DNA of 13,474 nucleotides from JBDREC01 sp043820105 [NCBI: Pseudomonadota bacterium] (GTDB lineage: Bacteria > Bdellovibrionota_F > JAHFAK01). Below are positions 7,601-13,474 of the stretch, piece after piece. The stretch lies in assembly GCA_043820105.1 (NCBI GenBank), contig JBDREC010000063.1, forward strand, positions 1 through 13,474, in the 5' to 3' direction. The notes under the pieces were generated by a model. The model saw nothing but the letters and a program-made list of their open reading frames with translations. It made no database searches and was not told the DNA's origin. The position numbers were made by a program, and so were the translations under genes. Every line of letters begins with the position of its first letter. Position 1 is the stretch's first letter.

Positions 7601-9710
7601 CTCCATGCAGGATGCCTTCTTTTAATTCATCATATAGTGTAAAACCAAGTGCCTGAGATCCAATTTCAAGATTCATTTTTAGAAATTTTGACATTCTTGT
7701 TAACTCATTTACAACTTGTCTTTGCAATGCCCATTTTCCGGCTGTTTTAACTGCTGTTTCTCTTATTACAAGGTTTGAACCATTAGAAAAAAATGAAGAC
7801 GTGTGCATCATTTTCCCAACAGTATTATTAAAGCCAAAGCCAATAGCTCCAGCTATAATGAACATTTCAAAATATCTTAAATATTCTTTTGGTAAACTTG
7901 TTATCATCTGTAAAAAAGATTTTTCATGAATCATGCCATCTACAGGTGCTTTAAAGGCAGTAAAAAATGCCGTAAATAATAAGGTTCTTCCAAAGCCTTT
8001 TATAGCTGTTGTTCTTAATAAAGATTGTCTTGCAACGGTTGTTCCAAGTTGTGCTACTTTTGCTGCTTTATGTGCTTTTAATACAATGCTCACTCCTGCT
8101 TTTGCTACAACAGCACCGCAGTAAAATAATACTGCTTCAATTGCAATATCCTTTGTGAACTTTGAAACAGTTTGAAAAATTTTAAGTCCTTTTACAAGGC
8201 CAGCTAAATGTACAGCTGTTTGCAGATTGGTTTTTGAAAGTAGAATTGTATTTTTTATGTTGTCTGGAACTTTAAGGTCTTTTGCTGTTATTGAAAAGAT
8301 TTCGTTTGAATAAAGGTCTTGCGCCATTGCTTCAACATGAGCATTAAACTCTTCATCACTTGAAAAAATTGATTTTTGCCTTATTAAATTCTTTTTTGCC
8401 TTATAGTGTGAGTCTAAATATATTTCATTTCTTTTTTCATAATCCAATCTTAATTCAGCCTCTATTAATAATGGATTTAGGATTTCTTTTAATATCATTA
8501 AACCAGCTTGCAAAGATCCAATTGAAAATCTTTGGGCTAATCTATCAAGCTTTGAAAATGAGCTATCAACTTCTTTGAGTCTTCCAAATCTATATTTTAC
8601 TGCTTTTAATACGGCTTCCCCTGCAACACCTTTTTCTTTGTTTATTGTACTCCAGGCAACATTTTCTAAATTAATATCAGTGTGATTTTTATCAAAAAAT
8701 TTCATCATATCTCTATAAGCATCTGGATCTTTCTTAGAATAATCAATAGCATGAATTACTCTTTTTATAGCTATTGGAGTTTCATCATCTGATACGCTGC
8801 CAAATAAAGTTTTTAATTCATCACGATCTGAGTTTAAATCATAAGCCACCTCATTTAGGGCTCTTTTTCTATTTATAGCTTCAATATCATAACCATCTGA
8901 TGCAAAATTTGATTCGATATAATCCATTTTTATCAGGCTTGATAATACAAGATTTAAGCTTTCCCTTGTTTTTTCTAAAAAATATGTTTCAAGACCAGCG
9001 ATTTGTTCATTTAAAAATTCCGCGAATTCATTTTCTTCACCGTCATTCAAATAGCCTTTTGCTTTTTTTAATGATTTGTAAGAAGCATAGTAGTCTCCAC
9101 TTATATATTCTTGAACTCCTTGATAGTAGCTTGCAAATAAAACTCTGCCTTCTTGTTTGTGTCTAGTTTTTAACCTTTGTGCAGTTTCAAGGTTTTTTTG
9201 TTTGGATTCTTCGATTGCTTGAATTGCTTCTTTTTGAATTTCCTGAGTTTCAACATACTTATCAATTAATTCATCTGCGTTACTAGCAGTAATCCACTCT
9301 GGAGAAAGTTCTTCTATGTTACTTGTTAAGCCAGTAAACCAGGATTGTGCTCTATCAACATTTTCAAAAAAACTTGCTTCATCTGAATTATCTATTTCCA
9401 TGATTATCTTAGAAAGTGTTTCTTTGTGTGTTGTTCTGTGAATAGAAAAATATGCCTTTTTAGTGAAATCCCACTTATTTGTTTTTTCCAGGCGATTCCT
9501 AACTTTTTCATATCGTTTTTCATAATATTGAATTGATTCAAGATCTCTTGTGATTCTTGATTCATCCAAACCAAGAGTTCTTGCCTTTAGTTGTAGCTCA
9601 TCACTTATAGTTGTGAAATTTTTTGAATATAAGGTGTTAAATGGAATCAGAATATAAATTAGAACACAAAATAATATTATACTAATAGAATTAGATTTTC
9701 TGATAAACAT
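4608..9710 (-). CDS. Giant secreted protein: helical region, HEXXH zincin-like motif, FHA-like region and C-terminal PP2C phosphatase, 1700 aa
   Basis: Residues 1-30 are a signal peptide (MFIRKSNSISIILFCVLIYI). Residues 30-480 are charged and helical. Hydrophobic stretches at about 522-546, 613-627 and 714-731 may insert in membranes. H795-E-Q-K-H799 is an HEXXH zinc-protease motif, with E848 in LSEALAIHEE a possible third ligand. Residues about 1320-1410 resemble an FHA fold (HSASI, VLNL, LKDGDSIGL). Residues about 1440-1700 are a PP2C Ser/Thr phosphatase with metal-binding Asp all present: D1462 (NEDG), D1485 (DGMGG), D1647 (SDGL), D1690 (GDN), plus GDSK and KDHSLL. PP2C is the surest part. 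An export signal on a PP2C protein is odd, since these enzymes usually act in the cytoplasm. The frame is open to an ATG at 9806, but AAGGAG lies before 9710 and the inferred transcription start (about 9746) excludes 9806. It has its own sigma-54-like promoter. Confidence 0.88.
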   Translation of the reverse strand: MFIRKSNSISIILFCVLIYILIPFNTLYSKNFTTISDELQLKARTLGLDESRITRDLESIQYYEKRYEKVRNRLEKTNKWDFTKKAYFSIHRTTHKETLSKIIMEIDNSDEASFFENVDRAQSWFTGLTSNIEELSPEWITASNADELIDKYVETQEIQKEAIQAIEESKQKNLETAQRLKTRHKQEGRVLFASYYQGVQEYISGDYYASYKSLKKAKGYLNDGEENEFAEFLNEQIAGLETYFLEKTRESLNLVLSSLIKMDYIESNFASDGYDIEAINRKRALNEVAYDLNSDRDELKTLFGSVSDDETPIAIKRVIHAIDYSKKDPDAYRDMMKFFDKNHTDINLENVAWSTINKEKGVAGEAVLKAVKYRFGRLKEVDSSFSKLDRLAQRFSIGSLQAGLMILKEILNPLLIEAELRLDYEKRNEIYLDSHYKAKKNLIRQKSIFSSDEEFNAHVEAMAQDLYSNEIFSITAKDLKVPDNIKNTILLSKTNLQTAVHLAGLVKGLKIFQTVSKFTKDIAIEAVLFYCGAVVAKAGVSIVLKAHKAAKVAQLGTTVARQSLLRTTAIKGFGRTLLFTAFFTAFKAPVDGMIHEKSFLQMITSLPKEYLRYFEMFIIAGAIGFGFNNTVGKMMHTSSFFSNGSNLVIRETAVKTAGKWALQRQVVNELTRMSKFLKMNLEIGSQALGFTLYDELKEGILHGDTSFKGFWNELLMNFVSFYALHMGTATMRKMMEPPVSEARMYRESSEQRQDRMIEDSSLEAKTYYDRRDGKVYFTEEFRKLPDQEKLEIFDHEQKHAFFESLPLARQKSLLAVFKKSGQWEQIEAIVREMKPEIHKADELSVLSEALAIHEELKTKQSHYKTLTESEARLLESTTSILKSDRIAFWLDGQYEERGALSPAKEDSRSDKERLRKDTLSIKPTRKSTLGDGVLTLVPEAFIKSDLSTTHVKGELSKHMDKQTDKLQFNRELFADSQEVVDFAMRWLPETIQYDSHGRAEITLEVQLPVGIVIGKSKVVSLESIQRNFPDAVLVVEPLQAGGRRAEVEGVEGTWYPEMKLNERTGQWEVIRNDQGLPANPDFRFEPDAQVAYVDAHSFQKACETNKVTIIIEKNSATGKPEVEAIFPGNNAPNFPVIVDHGITKIDTVKADSPETLFWNDHVFVKNKDQARPNRLYSGNIFVRLIDRIAPRYRAITPKKIKGLKVGQYYDLDKDLKVTRKNPAYGLRQTETGLRIKCITQSAVIIQANGKKIFLAIGQEKALSQGDRVYRSESDIGSIKYFRVSFFEPPFEGATNPSILIKNLKPGESLYFTNDSNLNLIPLDKSKGYDHSASIMVKRSDSGEIFVLNLTQTPLAIITARGDLRTIKKGDPAFHLKDGDSIGLFQRNVDGQIYERRVKIADPSQSNKPAKNAAEAIEDSLGSFGIKVTAAFGEFVQGTNNGKIQSFAVSDIARPKKPGPNEDGLGIFKLRRKDAQSSDYYILSIDGMGGGGSGDRAMKIALDLIPKRILEESKNPEGFNNASITRVFKSVIEVYNNLSNKGEIGPSSGVCLTLVRIYEKTPGQFVAEIFWFGDSKTVIAQDGIKIYETKDHSLLNGFRDQGDEITPELERMWGHIVSRALKPNAAADSFGFHEINLLQGTRIIQASDGLWDFVKPEEAARIIKDARTPEEATNLLRDEALRRMDIDGHGDNLNIAVTFIN

Positions 9711-9756
9711 AATTTCTCCTTGATTTGAAACTATTTTTTCATTTTCAAGGATTATA

Positions 9757-9772
9757 TTCAAATTCCATGCCA
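9757..9772 (-). promoter_or_regulatory. Sigma-54-like -24/-12 promoter of the 1700-aa gene
   Basis: The coding strand reads TGGCATGGAATTTGAA, again TGGCAYR-N4-TTG with GA instead of GC at -12. The predicted start is near 9746, giving a 36-nt leader ending in AAGGAGAAATT and ATG. The 14-mer lies 59 nt upstream. Confidence 0.65.
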
Positions 9773-9831
9773 TAGGTTGAAAATGGATAAATATGTAATA
9801 AATCAATATGATACTGAGTTGAAAGAGGCAG

Positions 9832-9845
9832 TCTTTTTTTCAAAA
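9832..9845 (-). promoter_or_regulatory. Candidate enhancer (UAS) 14-mer, copy 3
   Basis: TCTTTTTTTCAAAA (plus strand), followed by GTGGGAGTTAAAG. It is centred at about -93 from the predicted start of the 1700-aa gene. It abuts the second 49-bp repeat. Confidence 0.55.
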
Positions 9846-9852
9846 GTGGGAG

Positions 9853-9901
9853 TTAAAGTGGGTGGCATATTTTTGATCAGAAGTTGGACGCCATGTTTTA
9901 C
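9853..9901. repeat. 49-bp dispersed repeat, copy 2
   Basis: Same orientation as 4556-4604 with a single difference (G for A). It overlaps the stop codon of the 367-aa gene (9898-9900), so the repeat supplies or shares the end of that reading frame. See copy 1 for the suggested origin. Confidence 0.8.
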
Positions 9902-11001
9902 TTTAATTTATCTTTAACATAATCTTTTGTTTGATAGTCTATTGTATTTTCAGCGGTGAAATCCACTATAGATGTATAGGTTGGACCAATGATTAAGCTG
10001 ATTTTTTCCTGAGCTTTTGTTAAAACTCTTTGGACTAGGGCCTGCTGCCTTTGGGATAGTTTTTTAAAAGCCTTGTCTCCAAAATGTAAGACTCCATTTT
10101 TGACGACCGGTTTACCTGCTGAATATGCTTTTCCAACTCCCATGCCTAAAGCCTGTAAGACCATGTAGGAAGCTATATCCCAGGTCTTCTTAATCATGTT
10201 TTCTTTTTTTCTTCTTACATCAGCCCCAGTGGCAAGACCGGTTTCAGCTAGCCTTTTAGTGGTTTTATATTCATCATAGGTTCTTTCAAGGGCTGTAGTT
10301 AAATAAGTCAGATCAGCAGCAATGGTTACCCCCGCACCATATGGTAAAAAGGCTGCAATAGTTGAGGCCTTTAAATAGATCTTTTTCATTTCAGGTGAGA
10401 TAACATCTTCAGCTATTACATTGCTTTGTTTTAATCTGCAAAAAGATGCTGCGTGTTTTTGTCTGTTTAAGGAGTCTTTAAAAAAATTGGCCGCTATTGT
10501 ATCATTCAGCATATACACATATGTGGACCTGCTGCTATCGAGTTCCAGATTTTCATCTACATAAGATTGCAGTTCTGTGCCCGAAAAACCCTGATTCTTC
10601 CCTTCTTTTAGTACATGTCCCTCTAGATACGTTTTAAGATCATTTTTATAGGATTTTAATGCGGCACTTTTCTCAGATCTGCTAGCTGTTTTATTATAAT
10701 ATTCTACTTTTGCTTTTATTTCAGGATCATTGCAAACTGCCAAAACAGCATCATCCACTGATTCAACTCCTCTAAGTTCAAAATAAAGTTCATCAACACA
10801 AATCTGATCATAATCAAAAGCAGGAGGATAATACCCGGAATCGGAAATGGCTTTAAAACAGCATGGATCATTTATAGAGCCATTATTTCTGCATAGACTG
10901 CACATCTGATGTATTGCGCTAGGATAAATTTCTCCAATAGCCAGTAATATAATTAGTATATTTAAGGCCGCAAAGTAAATTGATTTCACTGAAAATCTCA
11001 A
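9898..11001 (-). CDS. Secreted protein with Cys-rich N-terminus, 367 aa
   Basis: Not a family I recognise. A Sec signal peptide (MRFSVKSIYFAALNILIILL, probably cleaved near PSA at residue 29) precedes a Cys cluster: CSLC, then DPCCF, then two single Cys, likely disulfide-bonded outside the cytoplasm. The middle (about 100-200) is charged and helical. Two moderately hydrophobic Gly/Ala-rich stretches follow, around 213-240 (AAFLPYGAGVTIAADLTYL) and 275-295 (YMVLQALGMGVGKAYSAG), which may be membrane-associated helices. The C-terminus is Lys/Gln-rich. The start codon is TTG at 11001, chosen because AAGGAGGAG lies 6 nt upstream and the signal peptide begins there. Its stop codon lies inside a 49-bp repeat. 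A sigma-54-like promoter lies 46 nt upstream. The CX6C module of the other two Cys-rich proteins is absent. Confidence 0.82.
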   Translation of the reverse strand: MRFSVKSIYFAALNILIILLAIGEIYPSAIHQMCSLCRNNGSINDPCCFKAISDSGYYPPAFDYDQICVDELYFELRGVESVDDAVLAVCNDPEIKAKVEYYNKTASRSEKSAALKSYKNDLKTYLEGHVLKEGKNQGFSGTELQSYVDENLELDSSRSTYVYMLNDTIAANFFKDSLNRQKHAASFCRLKQSNVIAEDVISPEMKKIYLKASTIAAFLPYGAGVTIAADLTYLTTALERTYDEYKTTKRLAETGLATGADVRRKKENMIKKTWDIASYMVLQALGMGVGKAYSAGKPVVKNGVLHFGDKAFKKLSQRQQALVQRVLTKAQEKISLIIGPTYTSIVDFTAENTIDYQTKDYVKDKLK

Positions 11002-11047
11002 TAGATGCTCCTCCTTGAATATACTTTGCTAATTAAATTGTTTTTGT

Positions 11048-11063
11048 TTCAATAATTGTGCCA
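11048..11063 (-). promoter_or_regulatory. Sigma-54-like -24/-12 promoter of the 367-aa gene
   Basis: The coding strand reads TGGCACAATTATTGAA, matching TGGCAYR-N4-TTG with GA at -12. The predicted start is near 11037, giving a 36-nt leader, the same length as for the 1700-aa gene. The 14-mer is 58 nt upstream. Confidence 0.65.
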
Positions 11064-11121
11064 GACATGCTATGGTCGATTGAGCCTTATATAACAAAAT
11101 GTTACATGGACAATGTGGAAT

Positions 11122-11135
11122 TCTTTTTTTCAAAA
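11122..11135 (-). promoter_or_regulatory. Candidate enhancer (UAS) 14-mer, copy 4
   Basis: TCTTTTTTTCAAAA (plus strand), followed by CCAGGAATTAA, nearly the same tail as copy 2. It is centred at about -92 from the predicted start of the 367-aa gene. No 49-bp repeat accompanies it here, which shows the 14-mer is independent of that repeat. Confidence 0.55.
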
Positions 11136-11177
11136 CCAGGAATTAATATATTTTTAATTATGGGAATTGTTTAAAAT

Positions 11178-13196
11178 TTATAATTCTAAAATAGCTATTT
11201 GTGCACTAACTTCTTCCAAATCACTTTGAGCCTGAGCTAGTTCACTTTGTTTTTGTCCTAATTGGTTATTTACACTATTCAACTGACCTTGCAATGTTGC
11301 TAAGCTTGCTTCATATGAAGAAAGTTGGTTTTGTCTTTGTGTTAAGGCTGCGTTTGCTGTGCTAATTTCTGAGTTTCTAGCACTTAAGGTAGTATTTAGT
11401 GTAGATATTTCACTCTGTTTATTCGTGATTTCAGTTTGCGATAGGGTTCTTGAGGCTATAGCTGCATTGTAGTTTTCTTGGGCTGTATTATAATCAGATT
11501 GAGCGTTCGCTTTATTTATTTGAGCAAGAGATAGTGATGTCTCATGGCTTGATTTTGTGGAATTTGCTAAACTTTTTTCATCTTGTGCTGCTGACCTTTG
11601 GGTTTCATAGTTTGCTCTTGTGCTTTCCTTGTCACTTAATTCTGTGAGATTATTTGTACGATTTGATTCAAGTGTTTCAAGTGAGGATTCTAAAGAGCTT
11701 CTTTGAGAGATTGCTAGACTTTTTAAATTTTGAGCTTCATCAAGATCTGATTGTTTTTCGGTTTTAGAATTATTTAAATTACTTATTGTTGTTTGAAGTG
11801 CATTCCTATCACTTACAGATGTGCTATAAAGAGCTGAAGCAGTATCATATGATGATTGAACACTTGTTAGTGATGCTTGAGCGCTTGTTTTGTTTTGAGC
11901 TGCTAGGTTATAATTATCTTGAGCTGAATTTAAATCGTTTTGAGCATTTGCAAGTAAATTTTCAATTGAGATAACACTTGCTTGAATTGTTGTTAATGTG
12001 CTTTGAGCATTGTTAAAAGTATCAGTAGCATTTTCTAAGTTTGTCTGAATTGTTGTTACCTGAGCTATGGCTGTATTTAATGATCTTGTTGTATTATAAA
12101 GTGTTGTGTTTGCTAAATTATATGTGCTTTGTTTTGAACTAAGGATAGCTTCAGCGCTTTCGAGTGCTGCCAGAGCTTGGGCTGGAGTGATTGCACTAAA
12201 ACTAGGAGATCCTTTTACAAATAAAGAGCTAGGGACAACAGAATTATAAGTTGATAATGCACTATTATATTGGCTTAGACTTAAGTTAAGATCAGCTTGA
12301 GCAGAGTCATAATTTGTTTGAGCAATATCATAAGCGGACTGAGCTGCATTTAAACTTGTGTTAGCACTTGCAAGATCTGTTTCATATTGAGTTTTAACAT
12401 TAGTAGCATTGTTTACAGCTAAGCTAGCGGCATCTAGTTCACTTTCAGCACTTGTTAGATCACTTGTATATTGAGTAATATTATTATTGGCTATATTCAT
12501 TTCACTTGCACTAGATGTCATTTGTGAGTTAGCTGCATTAATAGCACTTGAATATGAAGTGATTTGAGAGCTATAAGCATTCTTATCAATTGTAGCTTGT
12601 GAAATTATATTGTTTTTAAGACTTAGTGAAGCTTCATTATTCGCAATATTAATGTTTAAGGTTTCAATTTCAGCTGTTTTTGTTGTAATTGTATTGGTGT
12701 GCGTGTCTATTGTAAGGCTTAGAGCTTCAATTTCATTTCCAGTATTAGTGATTGATGTGCTTAAACCTTCAATTTCTGAATTTAAAGAAACAATTTCATT
12801 GGTTTTTGTATCTATTAAAGTCGTGTAGTAATTTATATCAGAATCTGTATTGTTGATAATTAAGTCTTGCTCATCAATTAATAAACCTATGTTAATAATT
12901 TCTGTATCATATAGATTAATATCATTTTGTAGGGTTCCAAGCACATCATTCAATCCATCTAGTTGTAACTGATAGTCACTGTTTGAAAGGTTTACTGCAT
13001 CAAGTTCAGTTGTTAAAATGTTGATGTTTGAATTTATCTGATCTATCTGAGTTTGAAGATTGTTAACATTATTTGTATAGTCATTTATCTCTACAGTAAT
13101 AGTTGAGATTGGATTGTTTAGGTTTGAGATTTGAATTCCTAAATTATCTATGTTTGAATTAATGTCAAAAAGATCTAAGTTAATATTAGCTATCAA
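11178..13196 (-). CDS. Long coiled-coil protein with a central hinge, about 672 aa, 5' end uncertain
   Basis: Unrecognised protein made almost wholly of heptad-like sequence rich in Asn, Ser, Thr, Gln, Ala, Leu and Ile. There is no Cys and no Trp. Apart from one Pro near residue 29, all prolines (P322, P331, P338) sit in a short non-helical segment (SSLFVKGSPSFSAITPAQA) at the exact midpoint. Two equal arms could therefore fold back as an antiparallel hairpin, like SMC or Rad50 arms but without ATPase heads. The only standard start is TTG at 13196, without a clear ribosome binding site. The frame stays open and protein-like 45 codons further, to a TAA at 13332-13334, and the peptide before that TAA is hydrophobic. 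The real N-terminus is thus probably upstream and broken. The role may be structural or a surface fibre; this is inference. Confidence 0.7.
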   Translation of the reverse strand: MIANINLDLFDINSNIDNLGIQISNLNNPISTITVEINDYTNNVNNLQTQIDQINSNINILTTELDAVNLSNSDYQLQLDGLNDVLGTLQNDINLYDTEIINIGLLIDEQDLIINNTDSDINYYTTLIDTKTNEIVSLNSEIEGLSTSITNTGNEIEALSLTIDTHTNTITTKTAEIETLNINIANNEASLSLKNNIISQATIDKNAYSSQITSYSSAINAANSQMTSSASEMNIANNNITQYTSDLTSAESELDAASLAVNNATNVKTQYETDLASANTSLNAAQSAYDIAQTNYDSAQADLNLSLSQYNSALSTYNSVVPSSLFVKGSPSFSAITPAQALAALESAEAILSSKQSTYNLANTTLYNTTRSLNTAIAQVTTIQTNLENATDTFNNAQSTLTTIQASVISIENLLANAQNDLNSAQDNYNLAAQNKTSAQASLTSVQSSYDTASALYSTSVSDRNALQTTISNLNNSKTEKQSDLDEAQNLKSLAISQRSSLESSLETLESNRTNNLTELSDKESTRANYETQRSAAQDEKSLANSTKSSHETSLSLAQINKANAQSDYNTAQENYNAAIASRTLSQTEITNKQSEISTLNTTLSARNSEISTANAALTQRQNQLSSYEASLATLQGQLNSVNNQLGQKQSELAQAQSDLEEVSAQIAILEL

Positions 13197-13331
13197 ATTT
13201 TCTAAAGAGCTTTGTTGTACATATAGGCTTTGCAGAAGATCTCTATTATAAAATTTTGCTATTACTTCAAAGCTTGATTCTGAGTTAATAATTGCTGTTG
13301 CTTCACTGATTTCACTTACAGCATAATTGTC

Positions 13332-13415
13332 TTATCCGTAGGAACTTTCTGGGATAATATTCAAGTATAAAGGTTCAATTGCCACAAAAAATATAAAAAC
13401 TACAACATAAAGCAC
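13332..13415 (-). pseudogene. Possible N-terminal export segment of the coiled-coil gene, cut off by an in-frame stop
   Basis: In the same frame as the coiled-coil gene, GTG at 13415 opens 27 codons reading MLYVVVFIFFVAIEPLYLN and then IIPESSYG before TAA. This looks like a membrane anchor or signal peptide. Beyond the stop the frame continues without a break into the acidic, helical sequence leading to the coiled coil. A single base change could restore one open frame. No Shine-Dalgarno precedes the GTG, and the inverted repeat overlaps it, so the true start may be different. Confidence 0.4.
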
Positions 13416-13456
13416 ATATTGAGGAGGATGTACTCATCATCCTCAATATGTGCTTT
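13409..13456. repeat. Inverted repeat with 22-bp arms and a 4-nt loop at the right edge
   Basis: Arms 13409-13430 and 13435-13456 pair at 21 of 22 positions around TACT. The arm begins AAAGCACATATTGAGGA. On the minus strand it is followed by a T-rich run, so it could be a terminator for a gene beyond the window. Its length and near-perfection also fit an element end or a fold-back assembly artefact. Confidence 0.8.
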
Positions 13457-13474
13457 GCAAAAGTTATGTTCATG

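Noticed and set aside
9711-9806. Upstream ATG at 9806 as start of the 1700-aa protein
   Set aside because: It would add 32 residues before a good signal peptide. The sigma-54-like promoter and predicted transcription start (about 9746) lie inside that extension, and AAGGAG precedes the ATG at 9710.
13332-13334. Stop-codon recoding at TAA
   Set aside because: TAA reassignment is not expected in bacteria, and the main genes in this window themselves end in TAA. Mutation or sequence error is simpler.
1-13474. tRNA, rRNA, CRISPR arrays or riboswitches
   Set aside because: No cloverleaf, rRNA-like stretch, regularly spaced direct repeats or recognised riboswitch core was seen on either strand. 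The repeats found are two-copy or promoter-linked.

Overview
The window is AT-rich and comes from a Gram-negative-type bacterium that makes many exported proteins. Five large genes lie head to tail on the minus strand and fill about 12 of the 13.5 kb. Four begin with an obvious Sec signal peptide, and the fifth (the coiled coil) may once have had one. The sequence does not settle the taxon. The lipoprotein box, the sigma-54-like promoters and the very long secreted proteins would fit groups such as Omnitrophota, Bdellovibrionota or related lineages, but this is inference only.

Layout from left to right. Positions 1-113 hold a probable remnant of an insertion-sequence end with two 24-bp repeats. 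Positions 227-605 hold a sigma-70-type promoter and the 5' part of a lipoprotein gene. At about 595-610 this gene runs head-on into the 5' part of a minus-strand PLP-dependent trans-sulfuration enzyme gene (588-1217). Both genes lose their 3' ends at the same point, so this looks like a deletion or rearrangement scar. Next come the minus-strand genes: a 419-aa secreted Cys-rich protein (1342-2601); a 497-aa secreted Cys-rich protein (2835-4328); a 1700-aa secreted protein with an HEXXH motif, an FHA-like region and a C-terminal PP2C phosphatase (4608-9710); a 367-aa secreted protein with a Cys-rich N-terminus (9898-11001, TTG start); and a Cys-free, Trp-free coiled-coil protein (11178-13196 or longer). 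The coiled-coil gene is interrupted near its 5' end by an in-frame TAA. The right edge carries a 22-bp-arm inverted repeat.

The main discovery is regulatory. Each of the four central genes is preceded by the identical 14-mer TCTTTTTTTCAAAA (plus-strand reading). It lies 58-59 nt upstream of a sigma-54-like -24/-12 element (TGGCAYR-N4-TTGMR). The 14-mer therefore centres at about -92/-93 from each inferred transcription start, where enhancer-binding-protein sites normally lie. I read this as an uncharacterised sigma-54 regulon of exported proteins: a large protease/phosphatase-like protein, two proteins sharing a repeated six-cysteine (twin CX6C) module, and a third Cys-rich secreted protein. 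Each gene has its own promoter and a strong AAGGAG ribosome binding site. What the system does is unknown. Coordinated secretion to the envelope or to another cell is an inference.
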